Shown here: positions 17,184 through 25,063 of the stretch, one piece after another
Numbering within the stretch: the stretch's first letter is position 1
Layout of the letters: each line of letters begins with the position of its first letter
Assembly: GCF_030409415.1 (NCBI RefSeq)
Contig: NZ_JAUFPW010000029.1
Coordinates: 1 to 64,000, forward strand
Source: Pedobacter aquatilis
GTDB lineage: Bacteria; Bacteroidota; Bacteroidia; Sphingobacteriales; Sphingobacteriaceae
Direction: 5' to 3'
DNA: 64,000 bases
The notes under the pieces: model-generated
Databases searched by the model: none
Told to the model about the DNA's origin: nothing
The model's input: the letters and a program-made list of their open reading frames with translations, nothing else
Position numbers and translations under genes: made by a program

Positions 17184-17209
17184 TGCCTCAGGTTTATTAA
17201 CTTGAGGCA
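17184..17209 (+). promoter_or_regulatory. Conserved 5' hairpin upstream of orphan-plug gene 2
   Basis: TGCCTCA (17184-17190) pairs with TGAGGCA (17203-17209), ending 21 nt before the ATG at 17231. Apart from a few changes the whole block from the hairpin to the ATG matches 14403-14450, so this leader was duplicated with the gene. Confidence 0.5.
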
Positions 17210-17230
17210 TAATCATTTTACCTAACCATT

Positions 17231-19915
17231 ATGAAAAATCTAATCACTCGCCTCCTGCTATTCTCGGCAGTTTTTGTAACACTCTTAGCCTTTAAAGGAG
17301 ATGACGATCCTTTTAATGCTATCCTTAAAAAATTGGTTGATTATAATACAAAGTATCCACACGAAAAAGTTTACCTCCATCTCGATAAACCATATTATGC
17401 CGTAGGAGACGACATTTGGTTTAAAGCTTACGCAACAAATTCTAATACTAAAGGACTTTCATCATTAAGCAAAATAATTTATGTTGAATTAATTGATGAA
17501 AAAGATTCGTTGAAGAGGCAACTTAAATTGCCACTTATGAATGGCGTAAGCTGGGGTAATATTAAAATAGCTGATAGTTTGATGGAGGGCAACTACCGAA
17601 TTCGGGCATACACAAACTATATGCGGAATTTCGAAACCGACTATTTCTATGATAAAACTATTAAAGTTGGCAATAGCATTTCAAACACGGTTTTCACTAA
17701 AACAGCCTATAAATTCAGCAAAGAAAATAATTTGAATAATATTAATGCAACCATACATTTCGAAGATAAAAATGGTATGCCATATCGGGAAGATGAGATT
17801 AGTTACGAGATTCAAATTGATGATAAAACACAATCAAAAGGTAAAGCTAAAACAGACTTAAATGGTGATGCAAAAATTAATTTTACCAGCAATCAATTTA
17901 ATAAGCAAGGTAAAATCTTAGCTCGTTTGCAACTTCCAAACAAGTCAAAGGTTTTAAAAGTGATACCAATTTTAAGTACATCTAACCAAATAGATGTTCA
18001 ATTTTTACCCGAAAGTGGTGTTCTGCTTGAAGATTTACCACAAAAAATTGCCGTTAAGGCTATAAATTCTACTGGTAGAGGCGAAAACATTTCGGGCGTG
18101 GTATTAGATGATAATAAAAAAGTAGTGACCACCTTCCAAACCGCACATTTAGGCATGGGCAATTTTATTACAAATGTACAACCCGGTAAAACCTATACGG
18201 CTTTGGTTAAATTTAAAGATGGTTCTGAAAAGGAATTCAAATTTCCTGAAATACAAAAAGGCCATTCAATCTCGGTTGATAATACCGATGATAAAATATT
18301 AAAAGTGAAGATATTATCCTCTTCGGATTTAATAAATGGAGCGGAGCTTAAAATTATAGCGCAGAAAAATGGTTCTATTTTTCATGTGGCGAAGGCTAGA
18401 ATTAATAAGCAATTGGTATCAACATCAATTGATAAAAGTAAACTTCCATCAGGTATTACGCAGCTTACATTGTTTTCTGGCGATAATCAGCCAATTGCGG
18501 AACGTTTGGTGTTTCTAAATCATAAAAACAATCAATTAGCTATTGATGTAAATGCAGATTCAGTTTCTGCAAGTAGAAAAGGCAAAACTGTTTTTAACTT
18601 TAACGCATCTGATAATAGCAAAGCAGCAATTGGTAGCTTTTCTATATCTGTTGCCAATATTAGTAAGATTAAACCCGATGAAAATAACGAAAGCAATATT
18701 TTAAGCAACTTATTACTTACATCAGATTTAGCCGGATACGTTGAAAATCCTAATCACTATTTCTTAAATGATGATGAAAAAACCAGGCAGGAATTGGATA
18801 ATTTAATGCTTACTCAAGGCTGGAGCCGCTTTGTATGGAAGAATGTAATTAATGATGTTGCTCCAAAAATAACATATGCCGCAGAGCAATCTGCTGTAAT
18901 AAGTGGAATTGTTAAAAAGGGAGGCAAGCCAGTAGTTGGCGGTAAAGTGATGTTAATGGCAAAGGATTCAAAAGCTTTTGTTTTGGATACCATAACCGAT
19001 GCACAAGGTAGGTTCAAATTCCAAAACCTGTTGTTCAAAGATAGTACAAGATTTGTTGTCCAGGCCCGTACAAAAAGTAATGAAAAAAATGTGAACATTA
19101 TACTAGATAATGTACCTGCTCAAATCATCACAAAAAATAAAAATCTGGCAGATGTTGAGGTTAATGTAAATGAGGTTTTAATGACCTATATTAAAGCCAA
19201 TGATAGCTATTTCGATGAAATGAGGCGTTTAGGATTGATGGATAAAAGCATAAAACTTAATGAAGTAACCATTGCAGGAAAAAAGAACTTAGCGCCAAAC
19301 TCATCTAACTATAACGGGCCTGGAATGGCAGATTTTGTATTGGGTGGAGATAAGATGAAAAATTGCCCTACCTGGACTTGTGTTTGGAGGCAAATCCCTG
19401 GTATAATTGCAAGGTTAGATACGCCAAGATTAATAAGAGGCAGTTTTGGCTCAACTACTTTAAAGCAAACGCCTATGCTGTATGTTGTAGATGGTATATA
19501 TCCTGGTAGTTTAGAGGGTTTAATGCCGGCAGATATTGAGAGTATAGAACTACTAAAGACAATCGCTTATACAACTATATATGGTTTTGATGCTGGCGGA
19601 GGAGTTCTTGTAATTACCACCAGGCGAGGAGTAGATACACCGTATATTCCTGAAGGTATTGTTAATTTAAAACCAAAGGGTATTACTGTCTCTAAAGTAT
19701 TTTATGCACCGCAATATGATAAGCCAGAGCCATTAAATATTGATGATACAAGAAATACAATCTATTGGAATCCGGAAGTTATTACAAATGATACTGGTAA
19801 AGGGCGGTTTGAATTCTATAATGCTAACGAGCCAGGAAATTATAGAATGATTATAGAAGGTATTGATGTATCAGGACGTTTAGCGAGAAAAGTATATACT
19901 TATAGCGTTAAATAA
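17231..19915 (+). CDS. MG2-like / TonB-plug domain envelope protein 2
   Basis: An 894-aa paralogue of the preceding gene with the same domain order and extensive identity by eye, for example YLHLDKPYYAVGDDIWFKAY. It has an N-terminal signal, an MG2-like domain, a carboxypeptidase-regulatory-like domain (ISGIVKKGGKPVVGGKVML), and a plug domain ending near TIYGFDAGGGVLVITTRRG. Each paralogue has two Cys at the start of the plug, but the spacing and flanks differ (CPTWTC here, CVTLSQC in copy 1). The plug loop is one of the most divergent parts, which suggests different partners. No barrel follows. Transcription probably continues to the palindrome at 19920. Confidence 0.82.
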   Translation: MKNLITRLLLFSAVFVTLLAFKGDDDPFNAILKKLVDYNTKYPHEKVYLHLDKPYYAVGDDIWFKAYATNSNTKGLSSLSKIIYVELIDEKDSLKRQLKLPLMNGVSWGNIKIADSLMEGNYRIRAYTNYMRNFETDYFYDKTIKVGNSISNTVFTKTAYKFSKENNLNNINATIHFEDKNGMPYREDEISYEIQIDDKTQSKGKAKTDLNGDAKINFTSNQFNKQGKILARLQLPNKSKVLKVIPILSTSNQIDVQFLPESGVLLEDLPQKIAVKAINSTGRGENISGVVLDDNKKVVTTFQTAHLGMGNFITNVQPGKTYTALVKFKDGSEKEFKFPEIQKGHSISVDNTDDKILKVKILSSSDLINGAELKIIAQKNGSIFHVAKARINKQLVSTSIDKSKLPSGITQLTLFSGDNQPIAERLVFLNHKNNQLAIDVNADSVSASRKGKTVFNFNASDNSKAAIGSFSISVANISKIKPDENNESNILSNLLLTSDLAGYVENPNHYFLNDDEKTRQELDNLMLTQGWSRFVWKNVINDVAPKITYAAEQSAVISGIVKKGGKPVVGGKVMLMAKDSKAFVLDTITDAQGRFKFQNLLFKDSTRFVVQARTKSNEKNVNIILDNVPAQIITKNKNLADVEVNVNEVLMTYIKANDSYFDEMRRLGLMDKSIKLNEVTIAGKKNLAPNSSNYNGPGMADFVLGGDKMKNCPTWTCVWRQIPGIIARLDTPRLIRGSFGSTTLKQTPMLYVVDGIYPGSLEGLMPADIESIELLKTIAYTTIYGFDAGGGVLVITTRRGVDTPYIPEGIVNLKPKGITVSKVFYAPQYDKPEPLNIDDTRNTIYWNPEVITNDTGKGRFEFYNANEPGNYRMIIEGIDVSGRLARKVYTYSVK

Positions 19916-19919
19916 CTAA

Positions 19920-19973
19920 AAAGTAATAAATTTGAATTAGTATGCATGCATACTAATTCAAATTTATTACTTT
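19920..19973. terminator. Perfect 54-bp palindrome, probable bidirectional terminator
   Basis: Every base from 19920 to 19973 pairs with its mirror around the centre between 19946 and 19947, giving 27-bp arms with no loop. The outer arm ends AAAGTAATAAATTTG; the centre is TATGCATGCATA. It begins 4 nt after the stop of the second plug-protein gene and ends 29 nt before the isomerase gene. A Rho-independent terminator is the simplest reading, though the stem is AT-rich and the T-run is short. Confidence 0.65.
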
Positions 19974-20002
19974 GCTTCAAATACATTCAAAATATCATTA
20001 AA

Positions 20003-20764
20003 ATGAATACAATAAAAGTTAGCGTTAAAGATCGTTTGGCTACGATTACCTTAGATAGAGGCAAGTCTAATGCCATGAACCGGGAATTAATTGTAGAATT
20101 TAATGATATGTTGCAAAACATCTCCAATGATGATAATATTGGTGGTGTTATTTTAACAGGTAAGGCGCCTTTCTTTTCAGCAGGGCTGGACCTTGTAGAA
20201 CTTTATAAGTATAATGAAGAAGAGGCTAAATCTTTCTTTGAACTTTTTTTCAGTTTTACGGCAAATCTGGTCGCTTTTAAAAAACCAATTGTTGCCGCCA
20301 TTAGTGGTCATAGCCCTGCGGGTGGTTGCGTTATGGCCTTGGCCTGCGATTACAGAATCATGGCAGAAGGTCAATTCATCATTGGTTTAAATGAGGTTCC
20401 GGTTGGGATTATCGTGCCGAACAGTATTTTTCAATTATATTCATTTTGGATTGGCAGCGCAGAAGCATCACGAAGTTTGTTAACCGGAAAATTGTTTAAT
20501 CCTGAAGAAGCATTAAAAATCGGTTTGGTAGATGAAGTTGTAAAAAATGAAAGTTTGCTTACTGCTGCAGAGCGGAAAATAAAGAAATTTATGGAGCTTG
20601 AAAGCAACACCTGGTCGCAAAGTAAACTCAATATTCGAAAGGATTTAATAGCTGCCGTAAATGGCGACCAATCTGCTACACTCGAGAAAATGCTGACGCA
20701 ATGGTGGTCGCCATCAACCAGACATATCTTGAAAACCATTTTAGAAAATCTTCAGAGAAAATAA
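20003..20764 (+). CDS. Enoyl-CoA hydratase/isomerase family protein, probable delta3,delta2-enoyl-CoA isomerase
   Basis: A 253-aa crotonase-fold enzyme. Oxyanion-hole segments are FFSAGLDL (57-64) and SGHSPAGGCVMAL (101-113). The segment GQFIIGLNEVPVGIIVP has a single catalytic Glu (Glu131) and matches the mitochondrial ECI1 isomerase pattern GLNE-x-x-x-GI, not the two-Glu hydratase pattern. The likely role is shifting the double bond of cis/trans-3-enoyl-CoA in unsaturated fatty-acid oxidation. An upstream in-frame ATG at 19946 lies in the centre of the palindrome, so 20003 (MNTIKVSV) is used. The next gene is a 2,4-dienoyl-CoA reductase-like protein, which supports this reading. Confidence 0.85.
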   Translation: MNTIKVSVKDRLATITLDRGKSNAMNRELIVEFNDMLQNISNDDNIGGVILTGKAPFFSAGLDLVELYKYNEEEAKSFFELFFSFTANLVAFKKPIVAAISGHSPAGGCVMALACDYRIMAEGQFIIGLNEVPVGIIVPNSIFQLYSFWIGSAEASRSLLTGKLFNPEEALKIGLVDEVVKNESLLTAAERKIKKFMELESNTWSQSKLNIRKDLIAAVNGDQSATLEKMLTQWWSPSTRHILKTILENLQRK

Positions 20765-20780
20765 TCAAATTCAAAATCAC

Positions 20781-20896
20781 AGTTGAACAATTGAACAATT
20801 ATCCTGTTCAACAGATAACCAATTTCAACGATTAAACGGTTAACCAATTCAACAATTAACCAATTAACCGCTTAGTCAGTTCATCAATTAACCAGA
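20781..20896. repeat. Degenerate short tandem repeat (AACCAATTCA-like units)
   Basis: The spacer between the isomerase and the reductase genes is built from imperfect repeats of GAACAATT, AACCAATT and TTAACCAATT-type units. Low-complexity A/C/T-rich spacers of this kind are frequent in this group. No gene, terminator or promoter stands out. Confidence 0.5.
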
Positions 20897-20910
20897 AAAC
20901 AACCACATAT

Positions 20911-21792
20911 ATGTTAAATTTCAATCAACCAATGCTTCGTGATGATGCTTTAAAAGGTAAAACTATCCTAATTACAGGCGGTGGTACTGGACTAGGAAAG
21001 GCGATGGGTATTTATTTTTTAAAATTGGGTGCCAACTTGGTTATCACCAGTCGTAAGCAAGATGTTTTGCAAAAAACGGCTGATGAAATGGAAGAGAAAA
21101 CAGGCGGTAAAGTTTTGGCTGTAGCTTGTGATGTACGCGAGATTGAACAAGTTGAAAACGTTCTCGCAAAAACAATCGAAAAATTCGGTTCGGTAGATGC
21201 GCTTTTGAATAACGCTGCGGGTAATTTCATCTCGCCGACCGAGCGCCTTTCAGCGAATGCATTTTCATCAATAATTGATATTGTATTAAAAGGCACAGTT
21301 AATTGTACTTTAACTTTTGGAAAGCATTGGATAAAAGAAAAACAAGCTGCCACGGTTTTGAATATTATTACAACTTATGCTTTTACAGGCTCTGCGTATG
21401 TTGTTCCGTCTGCTTGTGCAAAAGGAGGCGTATTAGCTTTAACGCGTTCGCTTGCGGTTGAGTGGGGTAAATATGGCATCCGTACAAATGCAATAGCACC
21501 AGGTCCTTTTCCTACAAAGGGCGCTTGGGAAAGATTGTTACCCGGAGATTTGGCCAAAAAGTTTGATTTTAAAAATCGTGTGCCATTAAAAAGAGTTGGC
21601 GAACACCAGGAGCTTGCAAATCTTGCAGCATTTCTAGTAAGCGATTTTTCTGGATATATCAATGGCGAAATCATCACAATTGATGGTGGTGAATGGCTTC
21701 AAGGTGCTGGTCAAATGAACGGTTTAGAAGCTATCCCGAACGAAATGTGGGATATGTTGGAACAAATGACCAGAAGCGCAAAAGGAAGTTAA
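20911..21792 (+). CDS. SDR-family oxidoreductase, 2,4-dienoyl-CoA reductase-like
   Basis: A 293-aa short-chain dehydrogenase. The NADP-binding motif is TGGGTGLG (22-29), and the NAAG motif is at 101-104. The classical YxxxK pair is missing: the Lys171 in VVPSACAKGGV has Pro166/Ser167 where Tyr would be. Instead Tyr156 lies 15 residues before Lys171, the spacing known for mitochondrial DECR1 (Tyr199/Lys214). The VPSA-x-AK-x-GV block and the following LAVEWGKYGIR-x-N-x-IAPGP are also DECR-like. It would reduce 2,4-dienoyl-CoA esters with NADPH so that polyunsaturated chains can be oxidised. It follows the isomerase gene on the same strand. Confidence 0.87.
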   Translation: MLNFNQPMLRDDALKGKTILITGGGTGLGKAMGIYFLKLGANLVITSRKQDVLQKTADEMEEKTGGKVLAVACDVREIEQVENVLAKTIEKFGSVDALLNNAAGNFISPTERLSANAFSSIIDIVLKGTVNCTLTFGKHWIKEKQAATVLNIITTYAFTGSAYVVPSACAKGGVLALTRSLAVEWGKYGIRTNAIAPGPFPTKGAWERLLPGDLAKKFDFKNRVPLKRVGEHQELANLAAFLVSDFSGYINGEIITIDGGEWLQGAGQMNGLEAIPNEMWDMLEQMTRSAKGS

Positions 21793-21928
21793 AAAAATGA
21801 AAGATGTAATATGGATGATGGAAAATGCTGGACTTTCCATCATCCATGTTTTTTCCCTTATCCATCTACCATTTTCCCTTATCCATCTTTTTCCATCGCC
21901 CATTTACCATTTTCCATCCCTCATTTAT

Positions 21929-21936
21929 TATCTTTG
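21929..21936 (+). promoter_or_regulatory. TAnnTTTG (-7) element of purD
   Basis: TATCTTTG ends five bases (CCCAC) before the purD ATG at 21942. The upstream 130 nt are a C/T-rich repeat of CCATTTTCC-like units with no clear -33 element. Confidence 0.45.
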
Positions 21937-21941
21937 CCCAC

Positions 21942-23213
21942 ATGAATATCTTACTATTAGGTTCAGGTGGCAGAGAAAGTGCATTCGCCTGGAAAATCAA
22001 CCAGTCTTCACATTGTGATAAATTGATTATTGCACCTGGTAATGGTGGTACTGGCGCTTACGGAACCAATATCAACATCAGCGTAAACGATTTTGATTCA
22101 ATTAAAAAAATTGTTTTAACTGAGCAAATTGATATGGTTGTAGTTGGACCGGAAGAACCATTGGTAAACGGTATTCATGATTTTTTTCTTGCTGATTCAA
22201 CCATTGCACACATTCCCGTTATCGGACCAAAGAAAGAAGGCGCAATTTTAGAGGGTAGTAAAGATTTTTCTAAGCAGTTTATGGAGCGTCACGGCATTCC
22301 TACTGCAGCTTCACGTTCATTTACCCCAGATACTTTAGAAGATGGATTAGCTTACCTTCAAAACCATGCTTTGCCAGTGGTTTTAAAAGCTGATGGATTG
22401 GCGGCAGGTAAAGGCGTTTTAATTTGTACTGAAACTATTGAGGCTCAGGAAGAACTTAAGCTAATGCTAGGCGGCAAATTTGGTGCTGCTGGCGCAACAG
22501 TTGTAATAGAAGAATTTTTAAATGGTATCGAGCTTTCTGTTTTTGTTTTAACGGATGGCGAAAACTACATCACTTTACCAGAAGCTAAAGATTACAAACG
22601 CATTGGACAGGCCGATACAGGTTTAAATACCGGTGGTATGGGTTCTGTTTCTCCGGTTCCTTTTGCATCAGCAGAGTTTCTAAATAAAATTGAAGAAAGA
22701 ATTATTAAACCAACGGTAAATGGTTTAAAGAAAGATAATATCGATTATACGGGTTTTATTTTCTTTGGCTTGATAAAAGTTGGAGACGAACCTTACGTTA
22801 TCGAATACAATGCCCGCATGGGTGATCCGGAAACAGAAAGTGTTATCCCAAGAATAAAAAATGATTTGGTTGAACTTTTTATGGCAACTGCCAATAAAAC
22901 TTTAAACCAGGTTAAGCTCGAAATTAGCGAAGAAACTGCTGCAACCGTAATGATTGTTGCTGGAGGATATCCGGGCGAATACATAAAAGGGAAAGCCATT
23001 TCAGGCATTGAAAACCTTCGTCATTCTAATGCTTTCCATGCCGGAACTTTATTGGATAATGATGTTGTTAAAACAAACGGTGGGCGTGTAATTGCCATCA
23101 CAAGTTTGCAAAAAGATTTGTTTACCGCACTTCAATCAGCAACTGCTGATGCTGGCAGAATTTATTTTGACGGTAAATATTTTAGGGAAGATATTGGTTT
23201 CGATTTAATTTAA
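21942..23213 (+). CDS. purD: Phosphoribosylamine--glycine ligase (GAR synthetase)
   Basis: A 423-aa ATP-grasp enzyme that makes glycinamide ribonucleotide in step two of purine synthesis. The N-terminus MNILLLGSGGRESAFAWK is diagnostic. The ATP-grasp core is seen in KADGLAAGKGVLI, and YNARMGDPETE gives the metal/ATP-binding end. The frame is open 39 codons upstream, but that stretch encodes a repetitive Phe/Pro/Ile string from the spacer and crosses the -7 element. The ATG at 21942 is therefore the start. The SMI1/KNR4 gene follows after 5 nt. Confidence 0.96.
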   Translation: MNILLLGSGGRESAFAWKINQSSHCDKLIIAPGNGGTGAYGTNINISVNDFDSIKKIVLTEQIDMVVVGPEEPLVNGIHDFFLADSTIAHIPVIGPKKEGAILEGSKDFSKQFMERHGIPTAASRSFTPDTLEDGLAYLQNHALPVVLKADGLAAGKGVLICTETIEAQEELKLMLGGKFGAAGATVVIEEFLNGIELSVFVLTDGENYITLPEAKDYKRIGQADTGLNTGGMGSVSPVPFASAEFLNKIEERIIKPTVNGLKKDNIDYTGFIFFGLIKVGDEPYVIEYNARMGDPETESVIPRIKNDLVELFMATANKTLNQVKLEISEETAATVMIVAGGYPGEYIKGKAISGIENLRHSNAFHAGTLLDNDVVKTNGGRVIAITSLQKDLFTALQSATADAGRIYFDGKYFREDIGFDLI

Positions 23214-23218
23214 TTTTG

Positions 23219-23737
23219 ATGGATATCAAACTGAAAAAAACACTGAAGAAAATTTCAGAAACTGCGATTAAACAAGGAGAGTTCATATTTACTGATGAAC
23301 AAACTAAGTTGAAATGGTTAGGAAATGAGCCAGCTTCTGCGGATGAGATTAAGCAACTGGAGGAGAGATTACAAATCACTCTACCAAAAGATTATAAAGA
23401 CTTTCTATCGATTACAAATGGCTTTACTACCCCAAATGAAAACATTGAGCCTACTTTTGAATCGACGGTTAATGTTGGGTTTTTAAAGGATATTGACCCG
23501 GAAATAATTGAAATTTGGATTAATAACGATGAACTTTTGGATGTTGCAATTAAATTAGCCAGAAGCATTATTGTTGGTGGCAGAAATCAAGAGCAATACT
23601 TCCTCTTAGTTCCGCCATTATCAGAAAGTGGCGAATGGGAATATTGGAAATTCGCATCATGGATTCCTGGAGAAGACCCATATGAAGGTATAGAGAATTA
23701 TTTTATCAATGCCCTCGATTTTCTGAAAGGGGCTTAG
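23219..23737 (+). CDS. SMI1/KNR4 family protein
   Basis: A 172-aa small soluble protein. The SMI1/KNR4 (SUKH) core is visible: PASADEIKQLEERLQITLPK followed by DYKDFLSITNGF near residues 40-72, and later WKFASWIPGEDPYEG. Many SUKH proteins are immunity proteins for polymorphic toxins, but housekeeping members exist. No toxin gene is adjacent. A TTG three bases upstream could serve as start; the ATG at 23219 is preferred. It is in an operon-like position behind purD. Confidence 0.82.
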   Translation: MDIKLKKTLKKISETAIKQGEFIFTDEQTKLKWLGNEPASADEIKQLEERLQITLPKDYKDFLSITNGFTTPNENIEPTFESTVNVGFLKDIDPEIIEIWINNDELLDVAIKLARSIIVGGRNQEQYFLLVPPLSESGEWEYWKFASWIPGEDPYEGIENYFINALDFLKGA

Positions 23738-23762
23738 GAAAATCGGTTTTAAAATCAAAAGC

Positions 23763-23806
23763 CACAGATTAACAGATTATTTTTACCTAAAATCTGCTAA
23801 TCTGTG
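23763..23806. terminator. Inverted repeat between convergent genes, probable bidirectional terminator
   Basis: CACAGATTAACAGATT (23763-23778) pairs with 23791-23806 with one mismatch across a 12-nt loop. It lies between the convergent SMI1/KNR4 and TlpA-like genes. The CACAGATTAACAG core is, from memory, also a frequent dispersed repeat in Bacteroidota. Confidence 0.5.
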
Positions 23807-23831
23807 TCTTTCCTATATTATAGAAAAAATC

Positions 23832-24974
23832 TTACTTCGATTTGCTGCCTAAAAGCTCTTGCAATTTACTTTGTAAGGCTTCTTCTCTTAATCCCTTAGC
23901 GATAATTTTACCATTTGGGTCTATTAAGAAGTTGGCCGGAATAGAACGGATGCCATACATCACTGCCACTTCATTTTCCCAGAATTTTAAATCTGAAACT
24001 TGTGTCCAGTCTAGTTTATCATCAGCAATGGCTTTCACCCATGCATCTTTTGCACCTGGTCTATCTAAAGAAACGCCTAAAACAGTAAAACCTTTATCCT
24101 TAAATTTGTTATAAGCTACAACAACATTTGGGTTTTCCTGACGGCATGGTCCACACCAAGATGCCCAGAAATCCACCAAAACATATTTACCTTTAAAATC
24201 AGATAGCTTTACAGGCTTACCATTAACATCATTTTGTGTAAAATCCATTGCCATTACACCAACAGCTGTTTTTTTAGTAGCTTCTAAAGTTTTAGCTAGA
24301 GTTGTACCAATTTTAGTTGCTCTTAATTCAGGGCTTAAGCCTGCAAAGGCAGTTTCAACTTGCGTTTGAGCATTCGGATCTCCAGATAACTGGCTTAATG
24401 TTACCAAGCTTACATAAGATTTTGGATTACTTTTAGCGAAAGCTAAATAAATTGGCGTCATTTCCTCCGAAGCTTTTTCAAAACGCTCACGTATACCAGA
24501 TACAATTGCTTTATCTTCCTTTTCTGCTGCGCTAAGTTTGGCGTACTCAGCATTTAATGCTTCGAGTTTGTCTGTAGCAGGCTTTAAGCTAGCTTTTAAT
24601 TTTGTATTATCATTATTGGCTGGAGTTCCGCTTACAGCTATTGATTTAATTGAATCAGCAGAGCTTACTACAATATTCCCTGGCTCCAAAAATAAATTCG
24701 CATAGTCTAAGTTTTTGGTATTTGCACCTTTAACATAAGGATTTATTTTTGCGAAAAGATTACCAGATATTGGATCGGTAGCAGTTCCTTTAAACTCAAA
24801 TTTACCATTGGTAACGGCAGCAGAATCTGTTTTGCGCTGACCATTTTCGTTGTAGATAAGATAAATCTTGTCGCCGGTTTTTAAAGCTTTTGCATCACCC
24901 TTAACCGTAAAGGGCTTTTGAGCTAGTGCAGCGAAAGGCAGAATTGCCATTGCTGATAAAATTATTTTTTTCAT
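23832..24974 (-). CDS. TlpA-like thioredoxin with DUF4369 domain
   Basis: A 380-aa secreted protein. It has a signal peptide (MKKIILSAMAILPFAALAQ), an N-terminal DUF4369-type beta domain (about residues 20-120), a helical linker and a C-terminal TlpA/AhpC-TSA thioredoxin domain (about 240-375). The redox motif is WASWCGPCRQEN. The role is likely disulfide or thiol reduction in the periplasm. Such DUF4369 thioredoxins occur in many copies in Bacteroidota and are often linked to TonB-dependent uptake. The thioredoxin cis-Pro is visible in IRSIPANFLI. Monocistronic. Confidence 0.92.
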   Translation of the reverse strand: MKKIILSAMAILPFAALAQKPFTVKGDAKALKTGDKIYLIYNENGQRKTDSAAVTNGKFEFKGTATDPISGNLFAKINPYVKGANTKNLDYANLFLEPGNIVVSSADSIKSIAVSGTPANNDNTKLKASLKPATDKLEALNAEYAKLSAAEKEDKAIVSGIRERFEKASEEMTPIYLAFAKSNPKSYVSLVTLSQLSGDPNAQTQVETAFAGLSPELRATKIGTTLAKTLEATKKTAVGVMAMDFTQNDVNGKPVKLSDFKGKYVLVDFWASWCGPCRQENPNVVVAYNKFKDKGFTVLGVSLDRPGAKDAWVKAIADDKLDWTQVSDLKFWENEVAVMYGIRSIPANFLIDPNGKIIAKGLREEALQSKLQELLGSKSK

Positions 24975-25017
24975 TAGTTGGTTTTTTAAGTTTGATGAGG
25001 GTTAAAACTCTTAAAAT

Positions 25018-25025
25018 CAAATGTA
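25018..25025 (-). promoter_or_regulatory. TAnnTTTG (-7) element of the TlpA-like gene
   Basis: Minus-strand TACATTTG lies 43 nt before the ATG at 24974. Confidence 0.35.
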
Positions 25026-25063
25026 AAGAAATGTAATCTTATCAGGTTATAATTTATGTAAAA

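Noticed and set aside
19946..20002. Upstream start of the isomerase gene
   Set aside because: The ATG lies at the centre of the 54-bp palindrome; the conserved protein begins at 20003.
21797..22018. ORF of 73 aa on the plus strand ahead of purD
   Set aside because: It encodes a repetitive His/Leu/Phe string from C/T-rich spacer and overlaps purD in another frame.
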